DNA of 64,000 nucleotides from Faeciplasma sp048393055. GTDB taxonomy: Bacteria > Bacillota > Clostridia > Oscillospirales > Ruminococcaceae. The translations under genes and the position numbers were made by a program. The stretch spans positions 1 through 64,000 of the forward strand of contig DBFJJS010000004.1 in assembly GCA_048393055.1 (NCBI GenBank), given 5' to 3'. Shown in pieces: positions 58,271-64,000 of this stretch; position 1 is the stretch's first letter; the number at the start of each line of letters is the position of its first letter. The notes beneath the pieces are model-generated. The model made no database searches and had not been told where the DNA came from. It was given only the letters and a program-made list of their open reading frames with translations.

Positions 58271-59638
58271 TTATCTTCTCTTTTTAGAAACTGTATAAAG
58301 TCTCGAGCGTTTTTTATTTTGATTGTAGAAAACTATTTTAAGTATTATTATCAGTACAGTATAGACAAGAAAAAATCCGGCGGACCACATAAGAGCGGTG
58401 TAAAATTCCGAAGAGCCGATAAAGCTTTTTGCCACCGTCATCAGCTCCTCGCTTTCAGAGCGCGAAAGGCTGGAGGTGGAAACAAGGTCTATTACCGCGA
58501 GCGTCTCGCCGCCGTATGAAAGGGTGAGAGTCCCAAGCTTGTCGCCCTGGTTCACGGGAGCAACAATATTTTCATCAAGCGTTATCTCCTGATGTATCGA
58601 GCTTAATGGTATGCTTTTGTTCCATATCATCGATAATGATTGCGCCGGTCTTACGATTACAAAATCCTGTTCCTCTCCGTATTGGACCGGCACTTCCGCT
58701 TTTTCCTCCGCGGTGAGCACTATATCGGTGTATTCAAGATTGTTAAATGCCCATTCGTAGATGGTTTTTGCGTCGATAAAGTTATAAAAGACGTTGTTTC
58801 CGTTTTCGTCCTGTTGTGGGGCGTTCATGGTTATAAGGAGGTAGCTGTAGCCGTCCTTATATGCAAGGGAAGCAAGGCAGCGCCCAGCCTCGTCGAGAGT
58901 CCCGGTCTTTATTCCCTTTACATATTCATAGTAATAGTCGCCGCCGTTTGTGCGGGACATCATATAATTTGTGTGATCTATTGTCCTCGGCTCGGGGTGA
59001 TAGCTTGTCGCCTCCATTGTGTATTCCGGGGTGCAGGCTATTTCCGTGAACATCGGAAGCGTCATGGCGTACTCTGTGATGATAGCCATGTCGTGGGCGG
59101 TGGTGTAGTGGTTTTCCCAGAATAGCCCGTGCGCGTTGGTGAAGTGGGTGTTGGTACAGCCGAGCTCTGCGGCCTTGTCGTTCATCATCTGGGCAAAGTT
59201 TTCAAGACTTCCGCCGATATTATACGCTATGATATTAGCCGCCTCGCATGCCGAGCGAAGCATCATGGCGTAAAGCAGGTCCTTATATGAGACCTTTTCG
59301 CCTATGCGTATGTCGGCTGTGGACGCGCCTGTCATATAAAGCTCGTCAAAGCATGCCGAGGTCCCGGAAACATATGTAGTGGAAAGTGCAGCTATATTGT
59401 CCTTATACTCCTCTAAAAGTATAATGGCTGTCATGATTTTTGTCAGCGATGCCGGAACGAGCTGCTTGTCGGCGTTCTTTTCATACACCACCTCGTTTGT
59501 GTCGAGGTTTACAAGATAAGCGGCCTCCGAGTATATTACCGTATCGCTCGGAGGGGAGAATGTGATTGCGCTTACCGGCACTGCCGCAATAACGCTTACA
59601 AAACATATGCAGATAAGCAAACTGAGGAGCTTGCGCAT
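58271..59638 (-). CDS. dacF: D-alanyl-D-alanine carboxypeptidase, DacF-like
   Basis: 455 aa from ATG 59638 (AAAGGA upstream; the long N-terminal extension overlaps thiN and is not used). Signal peptide (1-~24). S11 peptidase motifs: SxxK as Ser64-LT-Lys67 in PASLTKIMT, the second motif as SAC (129-131) where SxN is usual, and KTG at 244-246. SxC is also found in the Streptomyces K15 DD-transpeptidase, so activity is likely. The C-terminal domain and a final membrane segment anchor it outside the membrane. It trims peptidoglycan pentapeptides. Confidence 0.92.
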   Translation of the reverse strand: MRKLLSLLICICFVSVIAAVPVSAITFSPPSDTVIYSEAAYLVNLDTNEVVYEKNADKQLVPASLTKIMTAIILLEEYKDNIAALSTTYVSGTSACFDELYMTGASTADIRIGEKVSYKDLLYAMMLRSACEAANIIAYNIGGSLENFAQMMNDKAAELGCTNTHFTNAHGLFWENHYTTAHDMAIITEYAMTLPMFTEIACTPEYTMEATSYHPEPRTIDHTNYMMSRTNGGDYYYEYVKGIKTGTLDEAGRCLASLAYKDGYSYLLITMNAPQQDENGNNVFYNFIDAKTIYEWAFNNLEYTDIVLTAEEKAEVPVQYGEEQDFVIVRPAQSLSMIWNKSIPLSSIHQEITLDENIVAPVNQGDKLGTLTLSYGGETLAVIDLVSTSSLSRSESEELMTVAKSFIGSSEFYTALMWSAGFFLVYTVLIIILKIVFYNQNKKRSRLYTVSKKRR

Positions 59639-59765
59639 GGTAAAACGGTCCTTTCTTTGTCGCCGTGCGTATAGTTTACGTTTCTTTATAATTGTAAATA
59701 GTATAGCAGGTTTTAAAAGGGATTTAAAGGTCAAATAGATTAAGATTTGATTACAGTTTGACATG

Positions 59766-59797
59766 CAAAAGCTCCCTGCTCGGGTGAGAAGGGAGCT
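59766..59797 (-). terminator. Terminator of the thi operon
   Basis: AGCTCCC pairs with GGGAGCT; on the minus strand TTTTGC follows. Confidence 0.7.
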
Positions 59798-59810
59798 GTA
59801 TGCTGAATTT

Positions 59811-60431
59811 TTATATGTCCTTTTGGGACTGGACAATAAGCAGCCGTCCGCTTTTGACCTCTATTTTTGCGAAATCATCTACTATTTCGTTGCTGACGCC
59901 GAGAGGGAAGTCGGCTGTAAGCTCGGCGTTATCAAGCGGGTAGCGCACGCCTGATACCGACACTCCGCCCGCCGCTCCGCCGTAAGCAAACAGCGAAAGG
60001 TATGAATGCGGCTTATACGGTATCATCGCGGCTTTAGATATCATATAGGCGGTATTTTGACCGTCCGTAATGGACGCCTTTACGCCGTGCGACTGAGCGT
60101 AGGCAAGGGACTGAAGGTTAGCCACGGTGTGGTCAAGCCTGCCTCCTATTCCGCCGGCTATTATTATTTCGTCTGTGCCGGCGTCTATAGCGTATTTTAT
60201 GCAGAGCATGGTGTCGGTATCGTCCTTTTCGCTGGGAACTGTTATGACGTTTCCGCCTTCTGCGGCGGGAAGACCGTCGTGGTCAAAATCACCTATGATA
60301 ACGTCCGCTGCGATACCGTGCCTTCGCGCCTCGACATAGGCGGAATCTGCGCATATAATCAGGTCTGCGCCGTATATAAGGTCTTTTTCAAACGCTTTTT
60401 CATGATACGGGGTCAGTATAACGGCTTTCAT
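59811..60431 (-). CDS. thiN: Thiamine pyrophosphokinase
   Basis: 206 aa from ATG 60431 (GGAAAAAT upstream). The family blocks are YGADLIICADSAY, VIIGDFDHDG, EKDDTDTMLCIKYA and GGIGGRLDHTVANLQSL, containing the ATP and Mg acids (D-F-D-H-D, DDTD). It converts imported thiamine to thiamine diphosphate with ATP. It follows thiT by seven bases under the TPP riboswitch. TPP is the cofactor of IorA in this window. Confidence 0.95.
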   Translation of the reverse strand: MKAVILTPYHEKAFEKDLIYGADLIICADSAYVEARRHGIAADVIIGDFDHDGLPAAEGGNVITVPSEKDDTDTMLCIKYAIDAGTDEIIIAGGIGGRLDHTVANLQSLAYAQSHGVKASITDGQNTAYMISKAAMIPYKPHSYLSLFAYGGAAGGVSVSGVRYPLDNAELTADFPLGVSNEIVDDFAKIEVKSGRLLIVQSQKDI

Positions 60432-60438
60432 ATTTTTC

Positions 60439-61269
60439 CTATTCCCGATTAATTTCGTCTCTTTCGGCGTTAGACGCATTCCCGAAGATGACAAGCGCCA
60501 CCGCAATAACAGCTGCGGCGGCTGTGACGATGATAACAGAAGTCCAGTTTACCTCTGAAATCTGAGCTATTGCAAACTCGCCGGTTTCGGCGTCCTGAAG
60601 GTGAGAGAACACGGCGGCGACGTCGTAGATAACGGCAGCGGCGACCAGAAGCCCCGCGACGGGAAGCGTCCACGCCTTTGCCTTTGACTTGCCTTCGCTG
60701 CGAAGCCTTGTGAGAGCGCCCGCGCGGAAGTCGACGGTAGAGCCGAGGTAGAGAGCCGCAATTATTGTGACAATAGCCTCAGGAAGCATGTAGGTCGCAT
60801 TGTATATGAAGGAATAAATGAGCGCGTCCTGAGTGGGGATCGAAAGACCCGCCCAAACGGTTGCGCCGGAAACGACGTGGCACGCATAGCGAAGTATGCA
60901 TACTAAAAGGCATCCCAGCGTCAGAGCCGCCGCCTGGTTCTTTACGGAGCGGCGGAAAACTCCCGCAAAGCCTATTACCGTAAAGGCTATAATGTAGTCA
61001 AGAAGCACGACGGCCAGTATGCTCTGCCAGCCTGTTACCCAGCTGAGGCTGTTAAGACCCAGAAGCTGCTGTACTATTCCGTATACAAATCCAGCTCCGA
61101 GACCCCAGCCCATACCGTGGCGGTATGCTATTATCGCTACCGGAAGCATGGATGCTATCGTCACCGAGCCGCCGTACGGCAGGTCAACTATTTTGATGAG
61201 GCTCAGCACAGTGGCAAGAGCGATCATTATCGCACTCTCGGTAAGAGCCAAAAGATTTTTGTTGCGCAT
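60439..61269 (-). CDS. thiT: Energy-coupled thiamine transporter ThiT (ECF S-component)
   Basis: 276 aa, somewhat longer than the usual ~190-200 aa. Six N-terminal membrane helices contain the ThiT thiamine-site sequences: GSVTIASMLPVAIIAYRHGMGWGL, ACHVVSGATVWAG and YNATYMLPEAIVT (with the aromatic/Glu cluster that holds thiamine). Residues ~200-276 add another membrane pair (AWTLPVAGLLVAAAVIYDVAAVF and VIIVTAAAAVIAVALVIF), an extension not needed for ThiT function. It works with a shared EcfAA'T module encoded elsewhere. Controlled by the TPP riboswitch upstream. Confidence 0.94.
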   Translation of the reverse strand: MRNKNLLALTESAIMIALATVLSLIKIVDLPYGGSVTIASMLPVAIIAYRHGMGWGLGAGFVYGIVQQLLGLNSLSWVTGWQSILAVVLLDYIIAFTVIGFAGVFRRSVKNQAAALTLGCLLVCILRYACHVVSGATVWAGLSIPTQDALIYSFIYNATYMLPEAIVTIIAALYLGSTVDFRAGALTRLRSEGKSKAKAWTLPVAGLLVAAAVIYDVAAVFSHLQDAETGEFAIAQISEVNWTSVIIVTAAAAVIAVALVIFGNASNAERDEINRE

Positions 61270-61322
61270 TTTTTCATATCTCCTGTTTGTGAATTTAAAA
61301 CAGCCTTTTTCGCATATGCAAA

Positions 61323-61347
61323 AGCCCCGGAAGGGATATTCCGGGGC
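61323..61347 (-). terminator. Terminator of the TPP riboswitch
   Basis: GCCCCGGAA pairs with TTCCGGGGC; on the minus strand TTTTGC follows. It is the expression platform before thiT. Confidence 0.85.
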
Positions 61348-61381
61348 AAAACAAGCGTTATGTGGTCACCTGAAAAATCAT

Positions 61382-61469
61382 CAGGTCGCCCTACGTCGGC
61401 ATTATCCGAATCAGGTTATGGGTCGAAGCGTCAGTCCGCTTCCTCTCAGCCCGTCTACGAGCTCCCCTG
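61382..61469 (-). ncRNA. TPP riboswitch
   Basis: The minus strand carries the THI-box landmarks in order: GGGGAGC, GGGCTGAGAGG, GACCC, ACCTGATTCGGATAATGCC and GTAGGG. The P1 helix is CAGG (61469-61466) with CCTG (61385-61382). The 3' P1 strand can instead pair with the following TTTTTCAGGT to make an alternative hairpin, giving the switch with the terminator at 61323-61347. High TPP should stop transcription of thiT-thiN. Confidence 0.97.
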
Positions 61470-61483
61470 TTTTATTGATATCA

Positions 61484-61512
61484 AGGATAGCACAAACGTT
61501 TTTTTCTGTCAA
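61484..61512 (-). promoter_or_regulatory. Promoter of the thi operon
   Basis: Minus strand perfect TTGACA (61512-61507), 17-base spacer, TATCCT (61489-61484), about 15 bases before the riboswitch. Confidence 0.8.
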
Positions 61513-61583
61513 CACGACGAGTGCAAATTATACCTTATGCACTCAAATTATATCTGAGGGTAGAAAAAGATTATAAAAAAAGC

Positions 61584-61620
61584 CAAAGGACGCTTCCGCG
61601 AACAGAAACGTCCTTTTTTC
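61584..61620. terminator. Terminator after the NlpC/P60-like gene
   Basis: AGGACGcTT pairs with AAaCGTCCT; T-runs follow on both strands, so it can end the minus-strand gene at 61718. Confidence 0.75.
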
Positions 61621-61656
61621 AGGCTTTTGTCTGTATATATTTGTGGAGGAAAAAAT

Positions 61657-61686
61657 ATGAAGATGTCTGTCTATTTTATAGCTTAG
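61657..61686 (+). other. Possible nine-codon micro-ORF
   Basis: GTGGAGG is followed eight bases later by ATG and a short frame, MKMSVYFIA, stop at 61686. The Shine-Dalgarno is good, but no clear promoter is seen and the ORF runs into a tandem repeat. Function doubtful. Confidence 0.2.
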
Positions 61687-61717
61687 CTATTTTATAGCCT
61701 GCTATTTTTATGGCATG
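61671..61717. repeat. Triple tandem repeat, ~16-bp unit
   Basis: CTATTTTATAGCTTAG, CTATTTTATAGCCTG and CTATTTTTATGGCATG follow one another directly behind the stop codon of the NlpC/P60-like gene. Each unit contains the palindrome GCTATTTTATAGC or a variant. Confidence 0.7.
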
Positions 61718-62452
61718 CTACTGCGCGTAAGAAGCGCTTACACGTATGCCTGTTACAAAATGCGTTGTCCAGTAGTTTGTAGTGATGTTTGCAGTCTTTA
61801 CAAAGTCGTCCGGAACGGGGGCGTATATCATCAATCCGCCGCCTACGTATACTCCGCAGAAGCTTGCTTCGCCGCCCTCTTCAGCGGCAAAGTAGACAAG
61901 GTCTCCAGCTTGCAGCTCACTGTAGGGGATTTCCTGACCGCTCCCAAGCTGGTCCTTAAGGCTTCTCGGAAAATCCACGCCCGCAGCGTTTACGCAGTAG
62001 TATGTAAGACCTGAGGTATCAAATCCGTCCTCCGGGCTGGACCCTCCCAATGTAAACGGAACTCCAATCTGCTCTGTTGCAGCGCTCACTATTTTTTCGT
62101 AAACGTTTGAGCCTGTACTTTGCGAAGCTGAGTCTGTGCTCTGAGAAACCTGCTCTTCAGAATCTGCGGGTTCGGTAGTTGTTATGGGCTCTTCTGTCTG
62201 CGGTTCAGTGGTTGTTGCTTCCTCTGCAGTCGCCGGCGGCTGAGTGTCTGCAACAGGCTCTGTACCGGCGGGAGGCTCGGTAACGTCAGGTGAGTCTGTT
62301 GCAGGCACTGTAACATCCTGCGAGCCGCTTTGCTGCTCCTGTGAGCCGCTTTGCGAAGGCTCGTCCTGGATTTGCCCGCATGCCGCCATGATGCATACTA
62401 TCATTATACCTATCAGCAGCGCCGAAATAACCCGAATTTTGTTTTTACTCAT
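61718..62452 (-). CDS. Lipoprotein with degenerate NlpC/P60 domain (probable pseudoenzyme)
   Basis: 244 aa from ATG 62452 (GGGGTG seven bases upstream; GTG 62461 is in frame). Lipobox AAC near residue 25, then ~90 residues of Ser/Thr/Pro/Glu/Gln-rich linker and a C-terminal NlpC/P60-like domain (~117-244). Normal catalytic motifs are FDCSGL, SHVGIY and xIHAP; here they read FDTSGL (Thr146 for Cys), SFCGVY (Phe198 for His) and MIYAP (Tyr210 for His). GDLVYF and the fold landmarks are kept. It should bind but not cut peptidoglycan. The frame is intact, so it is not simply decaying. Confidence 0.85.
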   Translation of the reverse strand: MSKNKIRVISALLIGIMIVCIMAACGQIQDEPSQSGSQEQQSGSQDVTVPATDSPDVTEPPAGTEPVADTQPPATAEEATTTEPQTEEPITTTEPADSEEQVSQSTDSASQSTGSNVYEKIVSAATEQIGVPFTLGGSSPEDGFDTSGLTYYCVNAAGVDFPRSLKDQLGSGQEIPYSELQAGDLVYFAAEEGGEASFCGVYVGGGLMIYAPVPDDFVKTANITTNYWTTHFVTGIRVSASYAQ

Positions 62453-62493
62453 CTGTGTCACCCCGTCTTCCTGTGTCTTCTGTTTACAATTTC

Positions 62494-62521
62494 ATTTTAC
62501 CACACATAAGGCGCAATTCAA
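62494..62521 (-). promoter_or_regulatory. Promoter of the NlpC/P60-like lipoprotein
   Basis: Minus strand TTGAAT (62521-62516), 16-base spacer, TAAAAT (62499-62494). Confidence 0.6.
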
Positions 62522-62591
62522 GAACAAACCAATTACAGGCAGGTGACAACTTGGTTACAGACGCTCCGGCGCGGGTAACGATACTGTTACA

Positions 62592-63662
62592 TCATATGGC
62601 GGGAACTGCGTAAAGGTTCGTGTCCCACGCGGGATAGTAAGGAAAATGCCTTATATAAAGCCTGTGTTCAGGAAGCATGGAATGAACGTAAAGCGGTATT
62701 TTAAATATGTCATCCACTCTGTGGTACAGCGCAACGTTAAGCTTGGGCTTATATTTTGCAATAGTGCGCCCAGAACCTCTGAGAGCCTGCATCTCGGCGC
62801 CCTCGACGTCGTATTTGATATATGTGCAGCCTTCTCCGCCCAGCACCGAGTCGAGCGTGACCTGCGGAACAGATATTCCGCTTTCACTTTTTTTTATCAT
62901 TCTGCCCCCGCCTTTGGCTACCGTGACAGCTCCGCAAAAGTCTCCCGCCGCAGCGTTTACCGCCGTGACCGACGGCATGCCTGAGGTGTTTTCCGTGAGC
63001 TTTCTGAAATTGCGGCGGTCAGGCTCCACTGCGTATATGCGCAGGTACTTTCCCTTTACGGCTGATGCAAACTCCGCTACGGTATCGCCTGTATATGCTC
63101 CGAGGTCTGCATATATTTCGCCGGTTCCAAGCCTGAGGAGCGAATACGCTTCCACTCGGCTTGTCTCACACCGTTTAAGGCAGCTTATGTCGCCGGTTAT
63201 GCGGTATTCTATGAGGCTTTCGTAGCAGAGCCGCGAGCGGCTGTCGGCAAGCAGGCGGTATACCGCTTCAAGCGAGCCGAAGTTTTCCTGAAGATAGTCT
63301 ATTGTAAACAATCCGTCGCCAACAACCGGCATGTCAGGGACGATCAGCCTGTGCCTTTTGGCTATGCGGTCTATTTTTTCTATCAAGGAGGCGTAGCCCG
63401 CGCCGAAGGCAAGCACGATTATAAAATCCTCCACCTGCCGCTCTATATCGGCAAGACGGCGGATTTTGTGGCCGAGAAACGTCTTGTCGCGCACAAATTC
63501 ATCGCTCGCGAAAATACCCGCGCAGGGGATCTTGTACCGCTCAAAAATTCCCGCAAGCTTTGCGCAGCCGTCGCCCATCCCGTATATGAAGATGGGAAGC
63601 GGCGAGTTTTTAAGGACATCAATATATGGTGTCAATGACGAGAAATATTCAATGCTGAACAC
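62592..63662 (-). CDS. FkbM family methyltransferase with N-terminal Rossmann-like domain
   Basis: 356 aa, GTG start at 63662 (GGGGG upstream). The N-terminal part (1-~125) begins PLPIFIYGMGDGCAKLAGIFERYKIPCAGIFASD, a nucleotide-binding-like fold seen in sugar-modifying and PglD-like proteins. The C-terminal FkbM domain has the SAM motif IYADLGAYTGDTVAEF (about 183-198), VEPDRRNF and YIKYDVEGAEMQALRG (about 284-299). FkbM enzymes O-methylate sugars or polyketides; a surface-glycan target is likely, but no glycan cluster is visible here. Confidence 0.87.
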   Translation of the reverse strand: MFSIEYFSSLTPYIDVLKNSPLPIFIYGMGDGCAKLAGIFERYKIPCAGIFASDEFVRDKTFLGHKIRRLADIERQVEDFIIVLAFGAGYASLIEKIDRIAKRHRLIVPDMPVVGDGLFTIDYLQENFGSLEAVYRLLADSRSRLCYESLIEYRITGDISCLKRCETSRVEAYSLLRLGTGEIYADLGAYTGDTVAEFASAVKGKYLRIYAVEPDRRNFRKLTENTSGMPSVTAVNAAAGDFCGAVTVAKGGGRMIKKSESGISVPQVTLDSVLGGEGCTYIKYDVEGAEMQALRGSGRTIAKYKPKLNVALYHRVDDIFKIPLYVHSMLPEHRLYIRHFPYYPAWDTNLYAVPAI

Positions 63663-63697
63663 AACCTGCCCCCGATGATTTGATAAGATTTGTGTAC

Positions 63698-63726
63698 ATT
63701 ATATTAGATTTTTTGTTGCTATTCAA
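63698..63726 (-). promoter_or_regulatory. Promoter of the FkbM gene
   Basis: Minus strand TTGAAT (63726-63721), 17-base spacer, perfect TATAAT (63703-63698). Confidence 0.75.
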
Positions 63727-63744
63727 CTGAATTTTTAAAATTCC

Positions 63745-63772
63745 TTGAAAACCGAAAAATTGCGAGTATAAT
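63745..63772 (+). promoter_or_regulatory. Promoter of the antiporter gene
   Basis: TTGAAA (63745-63750), 16-base spacer, perfect TATAAT (63767-63772). Confidence 0.75.
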
Positions 63773-63826
63773 ATAGCGTATAAAAATTATGAATGGTTTA
63801 TTAAGGCGTAGAAGGTGATTTTTTTT

Positions 63827-64000
63827 ATGAACGCAATAGATATTTTTCGCGACCTGGCGATAATTCTGATTACCGCTAAGCTGCTGGGCGTTCTGGCAAA
63901 AAGGTTTGGAATACCGCAGGTAGTAGGAGAAATCGTTGCCGGACTTCTGATAGGTCCGAATTTGCTCGGTATCGTAGGCTCGTCGGACTATCTTGACATT
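63827..64000 (+). CDS. CPA2-type cation:proton antiporter, N-terminal fragment
   Basis: 58 codons before the window ends. Translation reads MNAIDIFRDLAIILITAKLL then GVLAKRFGIPQVVGEIVAGL and LIGPNLLGIVGSSDYLDI. The GIPQVVGEIVAG-LLGP pattern is the start of Kef/NapA-type monovalent cation:proton antiporters. GAAGGTG precedes ATG 63827. Truncated only by the window edge. Confidence 0.88.
   Translation, partial: MNAIDIFRDLAIILITAKLLGVLAKRFGIPQVVGEIVAGLLIGPNLLGIVGSSDYLDI

Noticed and set aside
61718..62452. Active cell-wall endopeptidase annotation
   Set aside because: The catalytic Cys and both His positions are substituted, so hydrolase activity is not supported.
1..64000. CRISPR arrays, insertion sequences, prophage
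   Set aside because: No regularly spaced repeats, transposase, integrase or phage structural genes were seen on either strand.

Overview
The window looks like a chromosomal segment of a spore-forming, anaerobic Clostridia bacterium, most likely an Oscillospirales/Ruminococcaceae-type gut or rumen organism. The signs are a sporulation protease (spoIVB), ferredoxin and ferredoxin-dependent oxidoreductases, a flavodiiron protein, several plant-polysaccharide enzymes (GH43, GH36, CE2), the carboxyspermidine route to spermidine, and AGGAGG-type ribosome binding sites. Taxonomy is inferred from gene content only.

Layout. 1-562: 3' end of an rRNA operon (5S) and tRNA-Lys, -Glu, -Met and -Trp. 565-6350: secreted lipoproteins (Sde_0182/DUF1593-like, GH43) and an AT-rich insert-like stretch with a papain-fold secreted protease. 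6467-8800: a NatAB-like ABC exporter on the minus strand behind a structured leader with a terminator. 8942-13230: a two-component system with two membrane partners, a flavoprotein and a P-loop kinase. 13541-15278: a lipoprotein and an amidohydrolase. 15381-22781: an aryl-acid operon (acyl-CoA ligase, Na+ symporter, iorA, iorB, paaK, ACT protein). 22985-23392: a putative ~400-nt structured RNA with a long-range closing helix and terminator, directly before a five-gene polyamine operon (23414-29059). 29143-31710: fumarase and malic enzyme (minus). 31927-37829: alpha-galactosidase, acetyltransferase, an orphan sugar-binding lipoprotein and a membrane-anchored GH43. 38000-39518: DUF4956/VTC pair. 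39691-43150: ferredoxin, rodA, galK, trmB. 43222-47183: spoIVB, small membrane proteins, murI, DUF1934 and a mini-lipoprotein. 47443-50947: CE2 esterase, flavodiiron protein, apgM. 51128-58216: a 2362-aa cyclic beta-1,2-glucan-synthase-like protein. 58271-61470: dacF-type PBP and a TPP-riboswitch thiT-thiN operon. 61718-64000: a degenerate NlpC/P60 lipoprotein, an FkbM methyltransferase and the start of a CPA2 antiporter.

How it works together. The arginine-decarboxylase operon encodes arginine to agmatine to putrescine to carboxyspermidine to spermidine, plus a spermidine-synthase homologue whose acceptor site is altered. The ior/paaK operon can interconvert aryl-pyruvates and aryl-acetyl-CoA and activate imported aryl acids. 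Fumarase plus malic enzyme join fumarate to pyruvate. The hydrolases suggest xylan/arabinan and galactoside use, with galK downstream.

Best leads: the large RNA before the polyamine operon, the strand-specific structured leader of the ABC exporter, the all-catalytic-residues-lost NlpC/P60 lipoprotein, and the SpeE with the second acceptor-site Asp missing. None of these could be tested here by search or folding software; pairings were found by eye.
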